Origin: Brachypodium distachyon
Taxonomy: Eukaryota > Streptophyta > Magnoliopsida > Poales > Poaceae
Assembly: GCF_000005505.3 (NCBI RefSeq)
Contig: NC_016131.3
Location: forward strand, 1,364,001-1,428,000
DNA length: 64,000 nt
Direction: 5' to 3'
Each line of letters begins with the position of its first letter. Position 1 is the stretch's first letter. The notes beneath the pieces were generated by a model. It was not told where the DNA came from, did not search any database, and worked only from the letters and a program-made list of their open reading frames with translations. Position numbers and translations under genes: made by a program. This document shows, one piece after another, positions 42,571 through 54,382 of the stretch.

Positions 42571-45194
42571 GTACAGTACAGTAGATCGAGGAGCACTCAT
42601 CCATGTGATTTGGATATATAATCAAGTCTTGGACGCTTTTCTCCATACCAATCCGTTTTTGCACATGGAGTATATATATGATTTGGATAATAAACTCTAC
42701 CATCAAGTACAGTTTGCTTTCTAGTAGTTAACTGACTATTTAAAGACCCGTCATGTGATGCACGATCTCTAAAAAAGAATGCAATTTTATTCAGTACCTA
42801 GGAGTAGATGACAACACGTGATGGTTTTAGGGATGCCAAAAAATAAAAATGTTCTATTGTGAGAAGTATACATAATATTATGCCACTAAACAGATTTATC
42901 ACTGAATGTTGCATGAAGAAAGTGGTGGTTGATATGTAGGAGTAAGATTTTATACTTAGTTCAACGTACACCTAATTATAGGTACGTTCGATTGTGTACC
43001 AATGTGTTTGTAGAAGTACTAGTATCACAGTAGTATGACAAGTATTTAATTTTCCAAAGATGGGGTAGCACGTACGTTAACACGTGATTGTTTCTCGGTC
43101 TTTGTAAACAACGCGCGAGTAGCTTAGGCAAGAAAATAAAATAAATTAATTAAAATCAGTGGTAGTACTGATCTTCCAAACAGTACACATGCATTTTAAA
43201 ATCAAATAAAACCAATCATTGGCCCCATTACTTTACGTATAGTGCTGCTCAAGTGCATTGTGCATATATAGTATAGGACCATGCAGACTCGGATTAACAA
43301 TGAGTACTAGTAGGACATAGTACCACATAGTGGATAATTAAGTCCGAGGTTAGTAAATTAATACTCTTAACTGCGCCCAAATTGACAATGAAGGAACAAG
43401 GACAACGACTCTGCACAAAACTTATTACAGCAAGTCCGATGTTGGTAGTAGAATATTGATAATTATAGTAGGAGCAGGACCCAGATATACCTTTTCTCCT
43501 GGTCATGTACTGCGCACAAGCAGACAAATTAAGAACGGAAGGTTAATTTTTGACAAATGCATGATACGTCTAACTACATGCGGACTATTTTTACAAAATT
43601 AACACCAAATGCATGGTTAATTTTTTGACAAAGATGTAAGTGATCAGGACTCTGTGTAAGTGGACCCAAGATACTCTGTCGACCTGACCACCACCATCTC
43701 TATGCACCCGTATGATTTGTCGACTCAAGCAAGCTACCGTTACGTCATGCTGGAAGATAGCCAGAGCGATCAGAGCGTGATTGCAGGCTAGGCTTGTAGC
43801 CCCAGTTTACTCCGCTGCTCATGCCTAGAAGCTGGAAGCTGGACGTCTCTGCAGTCTGCACATCACGGCAATCAGGCGCTGGGAATCGACCAATTAACTA
43901 AAGAGATGACAATTTAGTGATATTTAATCTCTCGTACCTAGGTCCCCACATGTCGATCAGGAGTAGGAAAACCAGTGGCTTTCTAAATGTAGACTATTAA
44001 TTCCTGCAAGCAGAAACGAAGATAGATAGCGACCAGCTGCATCCCTTTCAAGTGAAAAGTCGGTCCAGCAGTACCTAAAAAAAATGAGAGGGAGAACATT
44101 ACCAGGATCATTACACCCATGTTGGCTATTGATGAAACATTCAAGGCCCAAAGTTTACAGCTGGTAATAGATACCTGTTGTTTCTATATAAAATCTATTC
44201 TTTAGGTTTTTTATCTGCACATTTTTATCGATGTATTAGCACCTTGCAGTGCTCAACCAAAGTACTGAACAACTCACAAGGAAGTTGTGGACTCTATAGA
44301 ACTACACAAGAGTTCAGATGCTACAATCAAGACTACAATGAGGGGAAACATCAAGCAATAGTTTTAAACTGTTTCTTCTGATATATCCGATTCTGATTTT
44401 TTTTTTCCAGTTCACTGCGGCGAGCCAACACCCTTTTGATCCTATTGTGATAGTTCCTTCAACCGCTAAAATATATATTCATTAGATGACGTTAAACCAC
44501 CATGAGCGGCCTAGTATAAAGTGGACCAAAGCCCATGGCAAACAAATTATCTGTCATATCTAATCTTCTTTCCATGGCTGGGAAACTTGTGTGTTCTCTG
44601 TGGGCTTTAAACATGTTGGTTCAGGATTTTCTGGAGGCTACAAAGGTGCTTAAATGGCTCAAGGAGGACTACATGATCGGGTACGGCAGACGATGAGCCT
44701 TGAGTGTGATGCTAGATGAACTGCCAGTTTTCATAGATGACACGCGTGTAAACTCTGAGATATCCTGGTTTTGCAGACCGATGCAATGAAGTGTCTGTTT
44801 TGTTTATAGCAAGCACAAAATATATATCGATTTTATGCATATGGGAATTCCATTTCTTCCTGATAACGTAACAGTTGTCTTTATCTAGAACATCATCCGT
44901 AATACTTGGTGAGCACTGGTGCTAGGCCCTTATATTTTGTTCCCAAAGTTATTTTGTGTGTTTGGTGGAATTTTATATATAACTGACAGCTGTCTCGTGA
45001 TCAAATGTCTGCATATGTGATTGATTGTTTCTTTTAAATTGCAATTTAAGAAATCACAGGTTCAACAAAGTAAAAAAAAAAACAGACAGGAGGTATACGA
45101 AATTTTGACTTGGGACAATTGCATATAGAGATTCCGTATACTATACGAAACGGAGTCCATATTTTAGTACAGTACAGATTTTGCTCTCGGTCCA
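42571..45194. other. Gene-free stretch upstream of the second DUF1618 gene
   Basis: No convincing gene. A tiny + strand piece at 44629-44697 reads FLEATKVLKWLKEDYMIGYGRR and stop, which could be a stray last exon of an unknown gene. The rest is AT-rich. Confidence 0.35.
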
Positions 45195-45300
45195 GGGTGC
45201 ACCGGGTCCATTCACTCCTCTGACCTCGTGTTTCTTGAAGGTACACATCCACCGTCCACTAAGCCCGCGACCCGCACCTCCCGCATCCAACGAATCGGGA
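45195..45300 (+). promoter_or_regulatory. Upstream block shared with the first DUF1618 gene
   Basis: GTGCACCGGGTCCATTCACTCCTCT ... GAAGGTACACATCCACCGTCCAC ... GCATCCAACG corresponds to 30788-30893. Similarity continues close to the start codon at 45315. Confidence 0.6.
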
Positions 45301-45314
45301 CAGATCGAGAGCCC

Positions 45315-46676
45315 ATGGCCATGGATTCGCGGCCGTTCCTGGTGCTGCCCGACGCCGTGTCCGACTTGAGCTTCCTCAGCGACGACAAGCAGGAACAGTG
45401 GGGGAAGGTCGAGGTTAGGAGAAAAGAGGTATGCGGGTGCGGTGACATTGGCAAGCGCATCCTCCACGGCCTCGTCCTCCTGACGAATCTCGGCGCCGTC
45501 GACGACCCGGATCTGCGTCCCGGTCTGGCTATCGACGTCGCCGATCGCCCTCTCCCGTTACGTAGCCAGGACGGTGAGTACTCCATGATCCTCACGGCCT
45601 ACAGGCAAAAACCCACCAGACTTGCAAGTCGATTGGATGTCCCCGTATTTTGCGTGTGGTCACGGCCTCCGTCGGGTGAAGACGCTCCGGGGTTGTTGAA
45701 GCCGCCACCGCCCAAATCTGGTGGGATTAAGCAGCACCCCGTGGGCGTCAGAGGCGACGACTTCAATGTGAACTGGGTTTTCGTGTGCAAGGACAAAGCT
45801 GTCTGGTGCGATTTCGGTCAAGGCATCCAGTACTGCAACCGCACTCCTCTGATCAAAGGACAGGATTCGGGGCCGTTGGACTACATGGATCTCCTGTTGC
45901 CAAAGGATTTTAGGATTCCGCTCGATGTGGAGATTCTGATGGACGAACCGATCCATGTACGCCCGACTGTGGGCTGTGTCGGGGACTCCATTTGGTTCGT
46001 TGACATCCAGCAACCATCACAAGAAGGATGTGTTGGGGACACCAAGGTGGAGGTGTGGACTGTGGACATCCTGCCGTCTCATGACAAGAGGATTAAGTGG
46101 AAAAAGCACAGGGAGTTTAGGCTGCGCAGCATCTGGGAGTCGAATGGGTTCAACGACAAGTTGCCAAAGACTGCACCGAGGTTTCCCTTCTTGAGGCAGC
46201 AAGATGATGGCATCCTCTACTTGATTCTGCCCAATAACCCAGGCATAGGCGTTTGTTTGTTAAATGAAACTACTGAACGTTCACTTTATAGCATTTCGTA
46301 TTTTTTTCATTTTAACAGAACCGGTACGAAGCGCATTTATGTAATACGTCTCCACTTGAAGGAAAACATTTTCAGTAATAAAATTAAAACTAAGATCCCG
46401 GAAACGTATTTGCAACAGAGCAAACGTGCTACAATCGTTGGCGCGTCTGGGTTGAACCCGACAGGTGGGGTCCACCTGTCGGCGAGAGGAGACAGGGGAG
46501 AGGCGGCGGGACTCAACGGCGGCGAGCAGAGGAACGGAGGCGGTCAGCGCGGGTACCAGAGGCTTCAGGGGCTCGAGGTGGTTTGTCTGGTGCTCGGCTT
46601 CATCTACGGGGATGGCCGGAGGAGGGCAGACGGCGCGACCGGCGAGCAGAGGCCACCAGAGGTACAAGACAATTGA
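45315..46676 (+). CDS. DUF1618 protein with replaced C-terminus
   Basis: ATG at 45315 (MAMDSRPFLVLPDAVSDLSFL) opens a frame to a stop at 46676. Residues up to about 46300 follow the DUF1618 plan: GEYSMILTAYRQKP, FCVWSRPPSG, WVFVCKDKAVWCDFGQGIQYC, LLPKDFRIPLDVE, SIWFVDI, KVEVWTVDIL, WKKHREFRLRSIWE and FPFLRQQDDGILYLIL. A central stretch of about 55 residues present in the first copy is missing between IDVADRPL and the GEYSMI segment. After LLNETTERSLYSISY the frame leaves the family and runs through Lys-rich, then Gly/Arg-rich residues (NPTGGVHLSARGDRGE) that look like inserted repeat DNA read by chance. Biochemical role unknown. Expression and stability are uncertain. Confidence 0.7.
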   Translation: MAMDSRPFLVLPDAVSDLSFLSDDKQEQWGKVEVRRKEVCGCGDIGKRILHGLVLLTNLGAVDDPDLRPGLAIDVADRPLPLRSQDGEYSMILTAYRQKPTRLASRLDVPVFCVWSRPPSGEDAPGLLKPPPPKSGGIKQHPVGVRGDDFNVNWVFVCKDKAVWCDFGQGIQYCNRTPLIKGQDSGPLDYMDLLLPKDFRIPLDVEILMDEPIHVRPTVGCVGDSIWFVDIQQPSQEGCVGDTKVEVWTVDILPSHDKRIKWKKHREFRLRSIWESNGFNDKLPKTAPRFPFLRQQDDGILYLILPNNPGIGVCLLNETTERSLYSISYFFHFNRTGTKRIYVIRLHLKENIFSNKIKTKIPETYLQQSKRATIVGASGLNPTGGVHLSARGDRGEAAGLNGGEQRNGGGQRGYQRLQGLEVVCLVLGFIYGDGRRRADGATGEQRPPEVQDN

Positions 46677-47219
46677 TCTGATATGCCTTGGAGCCATCCT
46701 CGTACTACGTTATTCCTTGTACTCTTTTCAGTTATTAGTATACTCTTACTATTATTGTTGTATACTGGGCTACTCTTACCAATTTATGCTCGATCAGTTC
46801 TGCAGAAGCAACACACATGAACTTCATTTAGCGTTTTTTTCTTTCTTTCATTAATTGCCTCAATCTGTCTGTTCTTGTACCGCATCAAAACATGCTTCAG
46901 ACAGTGTTTTCCAACACCAAACCAACATTTGATTTCAGATAATGAACCAAAGTAACCCATCAGAACATGAGCCTCAACAAAAGCTGCAAGTTGACATAAA
47001 AAAAACATCACATGCACACAGTTAATTCGTTCGACGGAAGAAGAATTAAGAAAAAAAAGATCTTGCGGAGATCAACCTGAGTGGTAGTAACAGACAAAAT
47101 GATGGATTGGTTCTTCATCCAAGAAGAATAACCAAATAATATAGTTTTACATGTTTCATTAATGCACCAATATACATCATTGTAAAATTCCTAGCAGTCT
47201 AACAGACTACTCCGATCGA

Positions 47220-47798
47220 TCAGTACGCGGTCCAGAACCCATCAGGGGTGCCCCAGAAGGCGTCGGCGGCCGAGGACGTGTAGAGCGGCGACGAGGCGAC
47301 GGCCGCCGCCGATCGCCGCGCGTCCTCCTCGTCGGCGTTGAGGAACGGCGGCGGCAGGTAGGTGGAGAGCAGCTCGTACCGTCCGCCGTCGGTCGGGTCC
47401 CAGGTCGAGAAGCAGAACCACGGGTACTCCTTCTTCTTCTTCTCCCCGCACGCCGGCAGCGGCGGCGCAGGCGAATCCGGTTCTGGTTCTGGACACGTCA
47501 AGCCGGGCTGCATCGCCGGCTGCTGGCGGACCACCGAATTGGCGCTGTCGTATTCTTCGTCGTCTTCGGTGACGACGATGGGCTGCGCCTCCGTGCCGCC
47601 GTGGTTGTTCTCTGGCGCCGGCGTGCTGATTCGCGGACGCGTGGCGGCGGGTGTTTGAGCGTGGTCCTCGTCGTCCCCGGCCGCCTTCCTCTTCTTGGAG
47701 CATCCCGACAAGGCGGTGGCGGAAGGAGCAGCGCCTGCGACAGCGAGATCCTGGTCATGGGCGTGGAAGGCAAGCGGCGCGTCCGCCGGCGGAGCCAT
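47220..47798 (-). CDS. Small unknown protein, Pro/Ala-rich with conserved aromatic C-terminus (192 aa)
   Basis: ATG 47798 to stop 47220, single exon. The N-terminal two thirds is low complexity, with a basic patch SKKRKAAGD that could be a nuclear signal and an acidic run TEDDEEYDS. The C-terminal 75 residues are ordered-looking: KKKEYPWFCFSTWDPTDGGRY, ELLSTYLPPPF, ASSPLYTSSAADAFWGTPDGFW and AY at the end. A second copy at 62208-62768 keeps the C-terminus almost unchanged while the linker varies, which points to selection on the protein. I know no function for this family. It converges with the DUF1618 gene at 45.3 kb, and the same pairing recurs inverted at 62-64 kb. A homologous upstream segment (47930-48060) resembles 61860-62110. 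Confidence 0.65.
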   Translation of the reverse strand: MAPPADAPLAFHAHDQDLAVAGAAPSATALSGCSKKRKAAGDDEDHAQTPAATRPRISTPAPENNHGGTEAQPIVVTEDDEEYDSANSVVRQQPAMQPGLTCPEPEPDSPAPPLPACGEKKKKEYPWFCFSTWDPTDGGRYELLSTYLPPPFLNADEEDARRSAAAVASSPLYTSSAADAFWGTPDGFWTAY

Positions 47799-48570
47799 GT
47801 TTCCCGGCCCGCCGGACACGAACAAGGAACTTGGATTGATCGGGGAGCTTGGGATTGATCGGTCGGCGGATATCGAGCTAGGGATCGGTGGGGTGATTCG
47901 AACGATTGATGAGGCCGAACCCCGGGACATTTATGGGCGGGATGCTTGGATCGCTGCCGAATTGGAGTGGAACTCGGACTTCTCATTGCTGGCTTCCAAC
48001 GCGGGAGACAGAGAGGATTATGCTACTCCACTCTGTGTTATAGCTGGGCCGATCAAAAGCTCCAGAAACCGGCCCATTGACGCGTCGCTCACTCCTTGGC
48101 GGCCCATTTGCTTGTTCATGCTTTCTTTCCAGTTCCTCGTTTTGTTTTTGAAGAGAGAAAAAAAAAAGACAGTTTACGTTTCGTTTTTCTGAAGTTTTTT
48201 TTACAAAAACTGAAAGCTTTTTTGGAGCATGTTTTTGACGTCTGATTCGCGTTTACAACCTAGCAACAAACAGAGAGCCTTGGTGAAACTTTGGAGAACA
48301 TCAAAGGCGAACAATGTCGCCAACGATCGATTAATTTCTCATCATCTCGTTTGACAGCCTGAAATTTGTCCCGGTGATCTCGGCGTGAATCTCAAGGCAC
48401 GATCGGACGGCCACCGATACGGGGGTGACGTAGCGGGCTTCCCTTGGCTGAGCCTCCACGGCGACGCCAGGCAATGAACCACCCGTTCCCATCTTCTTTT
48501 TCCCCCAGCGCGGGCGCGGCCTCCACCACACACGCCCGGCACCGGCGGCGAGTAGCAGCGGAGGCGGCGG

Positions 48571-51500
48571 ATGGCGGGATCGGCGGCCTATTCGGCGACC
48601 TCCATCGTGGTGGTGATGGCCAAGGACAAGGGCAGGGGGAAGGGCACCAAAGGCGGCGCCTCCTCCTCCTCCGCCGCCGCCAACAAGGTCAGGTCAATCA
48701 TATCAATCCCCTCCCTGACTCCCTCCCTCCCTAGCTATAGCTAAATAAATGGTTGTGCATTTCGGGGACTATCGAGGAAACGGAAGTCCCGTTCCTTGTC
48801 ATGAATCTGGAAAGCCAGGAATGAGAGTGTACATACACACACGCCGGCGGTGTCCTCACGCACTCGGCTCTTTTGTTTACAGGTTTCTGACCGGCGGCCT
48901 CCTAGGATCACATCTAATGTGAAGCATAACCTCAGGGTTCTAAAATTCTGGAAGGTACCACACACACAAACCTGATTCCTGCACTCAGTTTCTGAAACAA
49001 AAAAACCCAGCATTCTTGCATTACAGTACTTCCTATACCTTGTTTCGTTGTCTAAAATCTGCAACTAACTGGTAACATCAGAGATGCATGTAGTAGTGTC
49101 TGTGTATGTTCAGATGTGCCTGGAAAACTCGTAATAGTGTCCTGTTGAGTGCATCATTCATTCGTCAGATAAGATGCCCACTAGTTGTTACAAGTGTTTT
49201 TAACCCTTGTTTCAGGATTACGAAAGGAAGCAAACGAGCGGGCCTCAGCCTGCTACTAGGTTCCGCAAAAAGAAAGTAATGAAGGAAGTGCTTCCTGATG
49301 ACACGGACTTCTTCGAGGACCCTTCTTCCACTCTTACCTAGTCAGGCTTGTCTTCCCTTCCGTATCCAGTGCCTTGCTTGTTTGCTTGCTTCTTAGGTTG
49401 GAGGTTCGACTAGCCTGCTGACTTTCTGCTGTTATGTAATCTAGCACAAACGAGGGCCTGGAAATCGCCTCCCCGGTTATTCTTGTGGACGGTTACAATG
49501 TATGTGGCTATTGGAAAAAGCTGAAGAGTGATTTCTTGAATGGGAATCAGGGAATCGCGAGGCAAATGCTCATCGACGAGCTAGTGACATTCAGTGCAGT
49601 AAGAGGTTTGTAGCGGAGGATTAAACTATTATGTACGGTTCAAATATGATCCCTCAAAAAAGATCTCAGGTCTCTACTATCATGCCTGTTTACTGTTAGA
49701 AGCTCATAGGCAGTTGTACTACTTTAAGTATAATATCTGATTTGTAGTGAAATGAAGTTAGTTATAAATTACAGTTGTATGTATCAACCCATGTGTGGAG
49801 CATAATCTTTTGTTACTCTGGAACCACAATGCATAATATTCTCTCAAGGGCCATGTGGTGTTCTTCTAAGCCAGCTATCATATCTCTTATATCATGCGTC
49901 ACTGTGATGCTTGCAGAGGTAAAAGTTGTCGTGGTATTTGATGCTGCATTGTCTGGGCATTCTACTCACACCGAAACTTATAAAGGGTAAGATATTACTG
50001 CATTGCTACAATATGGCCCATTCTCTTATTTTTAAATTGACTCTTGGTGCTAGATATTTGCATTAGATGTTGATGCCATGGAAGCTGCTCTGTTTCATGT
50101 AGTAAATGGAGGCTAAATGTTTTAGACAGATTTTTCTAGCTGGTTCTTAGGGGTACCTTAACCAACCGATTTTGCTTCATGGAACAGGGTTGATGTGGTT
50201 TATTCTGCTGACTTATCTGCTGACTGTTGGATCGAGAAGGAGGTAAATTGTAAAGTCTTTCATCAGAAGGAAGGATGCCCAGAGTCCCTAGTTGATTAGT
50301 CCTGTGCATTTACGCGAATGCAAAGTTTCATGCACGGATTTCAATTAAATAGGCAAAAGCCCAGGATTCTGTGGAAAATGCGTGACTGAGGCTATTTATA
50401 TCTGATAAATAGTTGAATCAGTTTCGGCCAGCAGGAATGTCCCACTGAGAGACATATTTACTAGCTGGGTATTCATACCCCAAGTGTTTTAAGTTTCCAT
50501 TTGTTCTTCAAAAGGAAATCAGTAGAATGGTTGTAGTACAAGATTTATACTGGTCTGGAATTGACCTCTAGGTTCTGCCCTTCTGTATTTTCGTCTTATG
50601 AGCGTTTTGTTATGAATTATGATCCTATCTAAACTGTCAAGCAAGCCACCAATAAGTGATGTTTATTTAATATGGAATGTCATCATACCAAGCAGTAGAA
50701 ATTATGTTTTTAATGCCACCAAGAGGTTTCTTACTCTGGTTCTTACCACCTACATAGGTTGAAGCTTTGGTGGCAGATGGCTGTCCAAAAGTGTGGGTCG
50801 TAACATCTGATGTACTCGAGCAACAATTAGCACATGGAGAAGTATGTTTCCACCGCTTCATGATTACCTTCTCTTATTGGTCTCTGTCTGCCATTAGAGA
50901 TTCATGTGCCGTTGGGGGGTTTAATATTTAATTTTCCTTCAAAGTTCTGCTGCATTTCTGAACTGAAAGCATCAGAAAATTCATTCTGTAGCATAGCTTG
51001 GGAGTTTTTTCATCACATATTATTGTTGATGATCTAAACCTTGTTCTTGTTGTATGTTTTGTAGGGTGCTCTTATTTGGAGCTCTAAAAGACTGGTCAAA
51101 GAGGTTAGTTGTTACTAGTTTTCGCATCACTAGTGGACATCGCTTGCTTGAAGAACCATATTTGACTTGGACATCTTATATCCATTTTGCTATGTAACTA
51201 GATCCTTATATTCTGACCAAATGTCTTGATGTCGCTTTGATAGCTATGTTTTTGTTCTTAAAATCACGGGAGTTAAATATGATTAAATGGTCAAACTCAG
51301 GGTATTTGCATGCTTGCATCCTTTGCCAACACAAGACCGGATATTGTACATATGCTATCAAAGAACACAAACATAACTTATCTAATGGGGGAGTTCCATA
51401 TTCCGTGTGCAGATTCCTGACAACAAATTGACTGTCGTATGGTTCTGCAGATAAAAGAATCAGAACAGGAGCTTGATGAAGAGCTGAAGGAAACCAGGTT

Positions 51501-51753
51501 TTGAAGTTTTCTTTTACCTTATTTAGTTTGAGCATCCAGGCGAAACTGTGAAGAAGCAACGGCACATAGTTTAGAACTCAAATATATTATATATCTGCTA
51601 ATTAACTTGAACCCGACATTTGCGGATTCTGTATCTGGCAGGTCAACATCGTTGCAAGGGAAGATTTTCCAGCACAAGCTGAAGCCTAAAGTAGTGCAAG
51701 GTCTGAAAGATCTTCGGAATCGGCTCGAGGAACAAGAGCGGAGAAAGAAGTGA
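48571..51753 (+). CDS. YacP-like NYN-domain protein (putative RNA-processing nuclease, plastid?)
   Basis: Ten exons: 48571-48687, 48883-48954, 49216-49340, 49445-49605, 49917-49986, 50188-50242, 50758-50841, 51065-51103, 51451-51497, 51642-51753; 882 nt, 293 residues. The N-terminus is Lys/Gly/Ser-rich; then PDDTDFFEDPSS and the NYN (PIN-like) core: ILVDGYNVCGYW (first acidic motif), ARQMLIDELVTFSAV, KVVVVFDA, VDVVYSADLSADCWIEKE, VWVVTSDVLEQQLAHGEGALIWSSKRL. The C-terminus is a charged helix ending EEQERRKK. Bacterial YacP/Rae1 proteins of this family are ribosome-associated endonucleases; plant homologues are thought to be plastid-targeted, but the leader here is not a clear transit peptide. 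The first and third donors are GTCAGG, unusual but phase-correct. Asp in VDGYN and in TSD are the likely metal ligands. Confidence 0.85.
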
Positions 51754-53368
51754 CCGCTGAATGTCAATCGATCCACCGATCACATCGAGCTGCTGAAACA
51801 TCGATTGGCAAGAGAGGAGTAAGAGAAGAGGTGTACATTTTTGCTTGGGAGGAGCACATCCACTGACGTTTGATCCATAGGACAAAAGTGCCGATTGCGC
51901 AAGCTCGCGATCATGGCGATTGCCAATGAAAAAGAACATGGCGACTAGGTGCTACTGGCTGACATCATGTAAAAAGGGAAAATCAGGGTTTCATAGGGAA
52001 GCAGTTTGCAGAGAGAATCCACACCAAGGTTATCTCTTCTTTTTCTTTGTTTGATCATAATCCTGTAGACAGGAAAGTCATGAGCTGTATAGAAATGTAA
52101 AGTAACTAGATCCCCTTGGGGGTTAAAAATACATATATGTCCGTGTTGAAAAATGAAGTTGTATTTGTTAAACTATGGTCTTGAGATATTTTCTTAAAAA
52201 CTATGTGCCCGCTGAGCTGAACTAAATATTTGATACCCATTGGGAACATAACAACAGCAGGCATTGGCACAATATTTGGCTAAAAATGCTACCACCAACC
52301 CAACAAACAACAAGGGGCGATGGAATTTTATTCTCAAGTTTGTTTCCACTGATAGAAGTAAAGTTGACACACAAAGAATCCATTCACACTGGGAGCAACT
52401 GTATCAGCAGCCCCAAAGAACACTGCACGCCGAAGCATAAACACGGATGAGGTTCAACGAAATGAAAAAAAAAGGTACCATCATATTTAATATAAGCTAA
52501 AGCAAGAGTTTTCAGCTGGTTCTAAGGGCATATGTAGTCATCCCACTTGCAGCATCCTCTCCGGCTCCCTGCTTAACTATCCTGTATGTTCAGTAGCAGC
52601 ACTTACTCCTGCAAGGTTAGTTCAAATGAAGAGATTAGCAACGGTCTGGGCACAGGACATTGAAATTCAGCTACTCCCTCCGTCCAACAAAAGGTGTCTC
52701 AAATTTGTCAAAATTTGGATGTATCTAGACATGGCTTAGTGTATTGATGCATTCAAATTTAGTCAAAGTTGAGACATTTTTGTTGGACGGAGGAAGTATA
52801 TCTATTCAATAAGTTGATATAAGCGGTGACTACCCGCATGTATCTTTTACGTTCATCCGTTCTTGACATGATTCAGTATTTCCAAGGACAGGTATAATAG
52901 TTTTGGTACCACAGGATTATGATGGTCTAAGTTCCTCAGCAACAGACATAGCAAAGTTTTGGAAAAAAGCATCTGAGCATAGACTGTATCAGCCATTGAC
53001 AAAGCAGAATTTCATTCAACTTAACAACGCAACACAAGTACTTGTCTTCAAACTACTGATCTAGAGTTTTACGAGAAGAAAAACCGTTGAGCAGTTTTTT
53101 CACGACAGTAGACAGATTAAGAGTATACAGAGCATCAACGGCTATTTTCAGCAGTGCACTATTTTTAGTGCTGAACCTCAATGAAAGGTTCAGACAAGGG
53201 CTATAATTCAGCTATTGTACTCCTGTAGCCGAAAAACTATGTATCAACGCTTGGTCCTACTAATAAGCTGCTCCTTCCACTGTGATTCATCCTAGTCAAA
53301 ACAAGACTAAACTGGTCTAGTGAACTGATGATTGCACAGCAACAAGGAATCATGTAACAAACTAACAA
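51754..53368. other. Intergenic stretch with a Stowaway MITE
   Basis: The first ~350 bp is probably the 3' UTR of the NYN gene. Apart from the MITE at 52672-52798 I see only AT-rich DNA and short chance ORFs. The last part may hold the 3' UTR or a last small exon of the minus-strand LEA_2 gene. Confidence 0.4.
52672..52798. mobile_element. Stowaway-type MITE (about 127 bp)
   Basis: TA-flanked, with inverted ends CTCCCTCCGTCCAACAAAAGGTGTCTCAA and reverse complement of TTGAGACATTTTTGTTGGACGGAGGAAG. Same family as the element at 17142-17251. Confidence 0.85.
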
Positions 53369-54382
53369 TCATTCATCAGAGAGCAGCAAACGAATGATAG
53401 GATATACCTCGTCATCATCGTCGTCGCTGTCCTTCTTGAGGCGAGTGGTTCCACCGACTTTGCTAATGGGCAGCTTCATGTTCCCAAAGGGCGTATCGAC
53501 ATCGATCTTGCCCTTGATAGTGTACCCAGTGCCCCTGCCCCTGATCATGTCCCAGACAGCAGAGCCCAGATCCTTGGGCCTGAAGGTGAATGGGATCTGC
53601 ATCTTGGTGATCCCTTGCTTGTCGATCTTGGTGGTCTCAGTAAGCTCAGCATCAGCCACCCTATCATCCCCAAGCCACATCTCATACTGGAGCAAATTGA
53701 GGCCCAAATCGAAGTCATTCTTGTTCTCAAGGCTAAGGTGGATGGTGGCCGTGGTCTCCTCGAAGGAGAAGTGATGGAACTTGATCTTATCCACATCAAC
53801 GTCAGGCTTGTAAGGAATCGGCACTTTCCCGGACTTCTCGAGCGGGATCTTGATGCGGCCGAAGACGGGGACGTCGACGAGGAGGACGACGCGGACGAGG
53901 TAAGGGATGATGCTGCCCGGCTGGATGTCCCTGTAGGTGTTCTTGATGTCGGCGAAGACGAGCGAGATGGGGATCTTGACGGTCTCCTGGCCATGGGCGC
54001 GGATGGTGCCGGCGTCCGGGATGAGGCCGGAGACCAGCTTCCGGCCGTCGCTGTCGACGAGGTAGTCGATGTCGACGAGCGGGATGGGGACCGGGTTGGG
54101 GTTCTTGATGAGCACGTCGACGATGAAGTCGGCGCCGTCGAGACCGATGTGCGGGACGTGGATCCCGGAGACGTCGGCCGTGGGCTTCCCGAAGCCGACG
54201 GCTTCCTCGATCTTCTCCCCGATGTCGTGGATGAAGTCCTTCACTTTCTCGATGAACCCCCCGCCGCCGCTGTTGCCCTCTTCGTCGTTCTTCTTGTCAT
54301 CCTTCTTCTTGTCGTCGTCCTTGTTCTTGCCGAAGCCGAAGGCGCGGTCGGTGACCGTGTCGGGGTTGTCGGAGGAGGACAT
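53369..54382 (-). CDS. Desiccation-related LEA_2 (LEA14-type, WHy domains) protein
   Basis: ATG at 54382 (MSSSDNPDTVTDRAFGFG) follows a likely 5' UTR intron (donor at about 54493, acceptor CCCAG just before the ATG). The N-terminus is a Lys/Asp/Gly linker and an amphipathic helix FIEKVKDFIHDIGEKIEEAVGFG. Two WHy/LEA_2 units follow: VSGIHVPHIGLDGADFIVDVLIKNPNPVPIPLVDI with GLIPDAGTIRAHGQETVKIPISLVF, and a second starting KIKFHHFSFEETTATIHLSLENKNDFDLG, ending MIRGRGTGYTIKGKIDVDTPFGNMKLPISK. It ends in an acidic tail SDDDDDE. LEA_2 proteins are stress-linked beta-sandwich proteins, mostly cytosolic. The frame stops at 53369, but GAG|GTATAT at 53408 is a possible donor, so the true end may be spliced. 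The extension upstream of 54382 is untranslated in my model. Confidence 0.85.
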   Translation of the reverse strand: MSSSDNPDTVTDRAFGFGKNKDDDKKKDDKKNDEEGNSGGGGFIEKVKDFIHDIGEKIEEAVGFGKPTADVSGIHVPHIGLDGADFIVDVLIKNPNPVPIPLVDIDYLVDSDGRKLVSGLIPDAGTIRAHGQETVKIPISLVFADIKNTYRDIQPGSIIPYLVRVVLLVDVPVFGRIKIPLEKSGKVPIPYKPDVDVDKIKFHHFSFEETTATIHLSLENKNDFDLGLNLLQYEMWLGDDRVADAELTETTKIDKQGITKMQIPFTFRPKDLGSAVWDMIRGRGTGYTIKGKIDVDTPFGNMKLPISKVGGTTRLKKDSDDDDDEVYPIIRLLLSDE

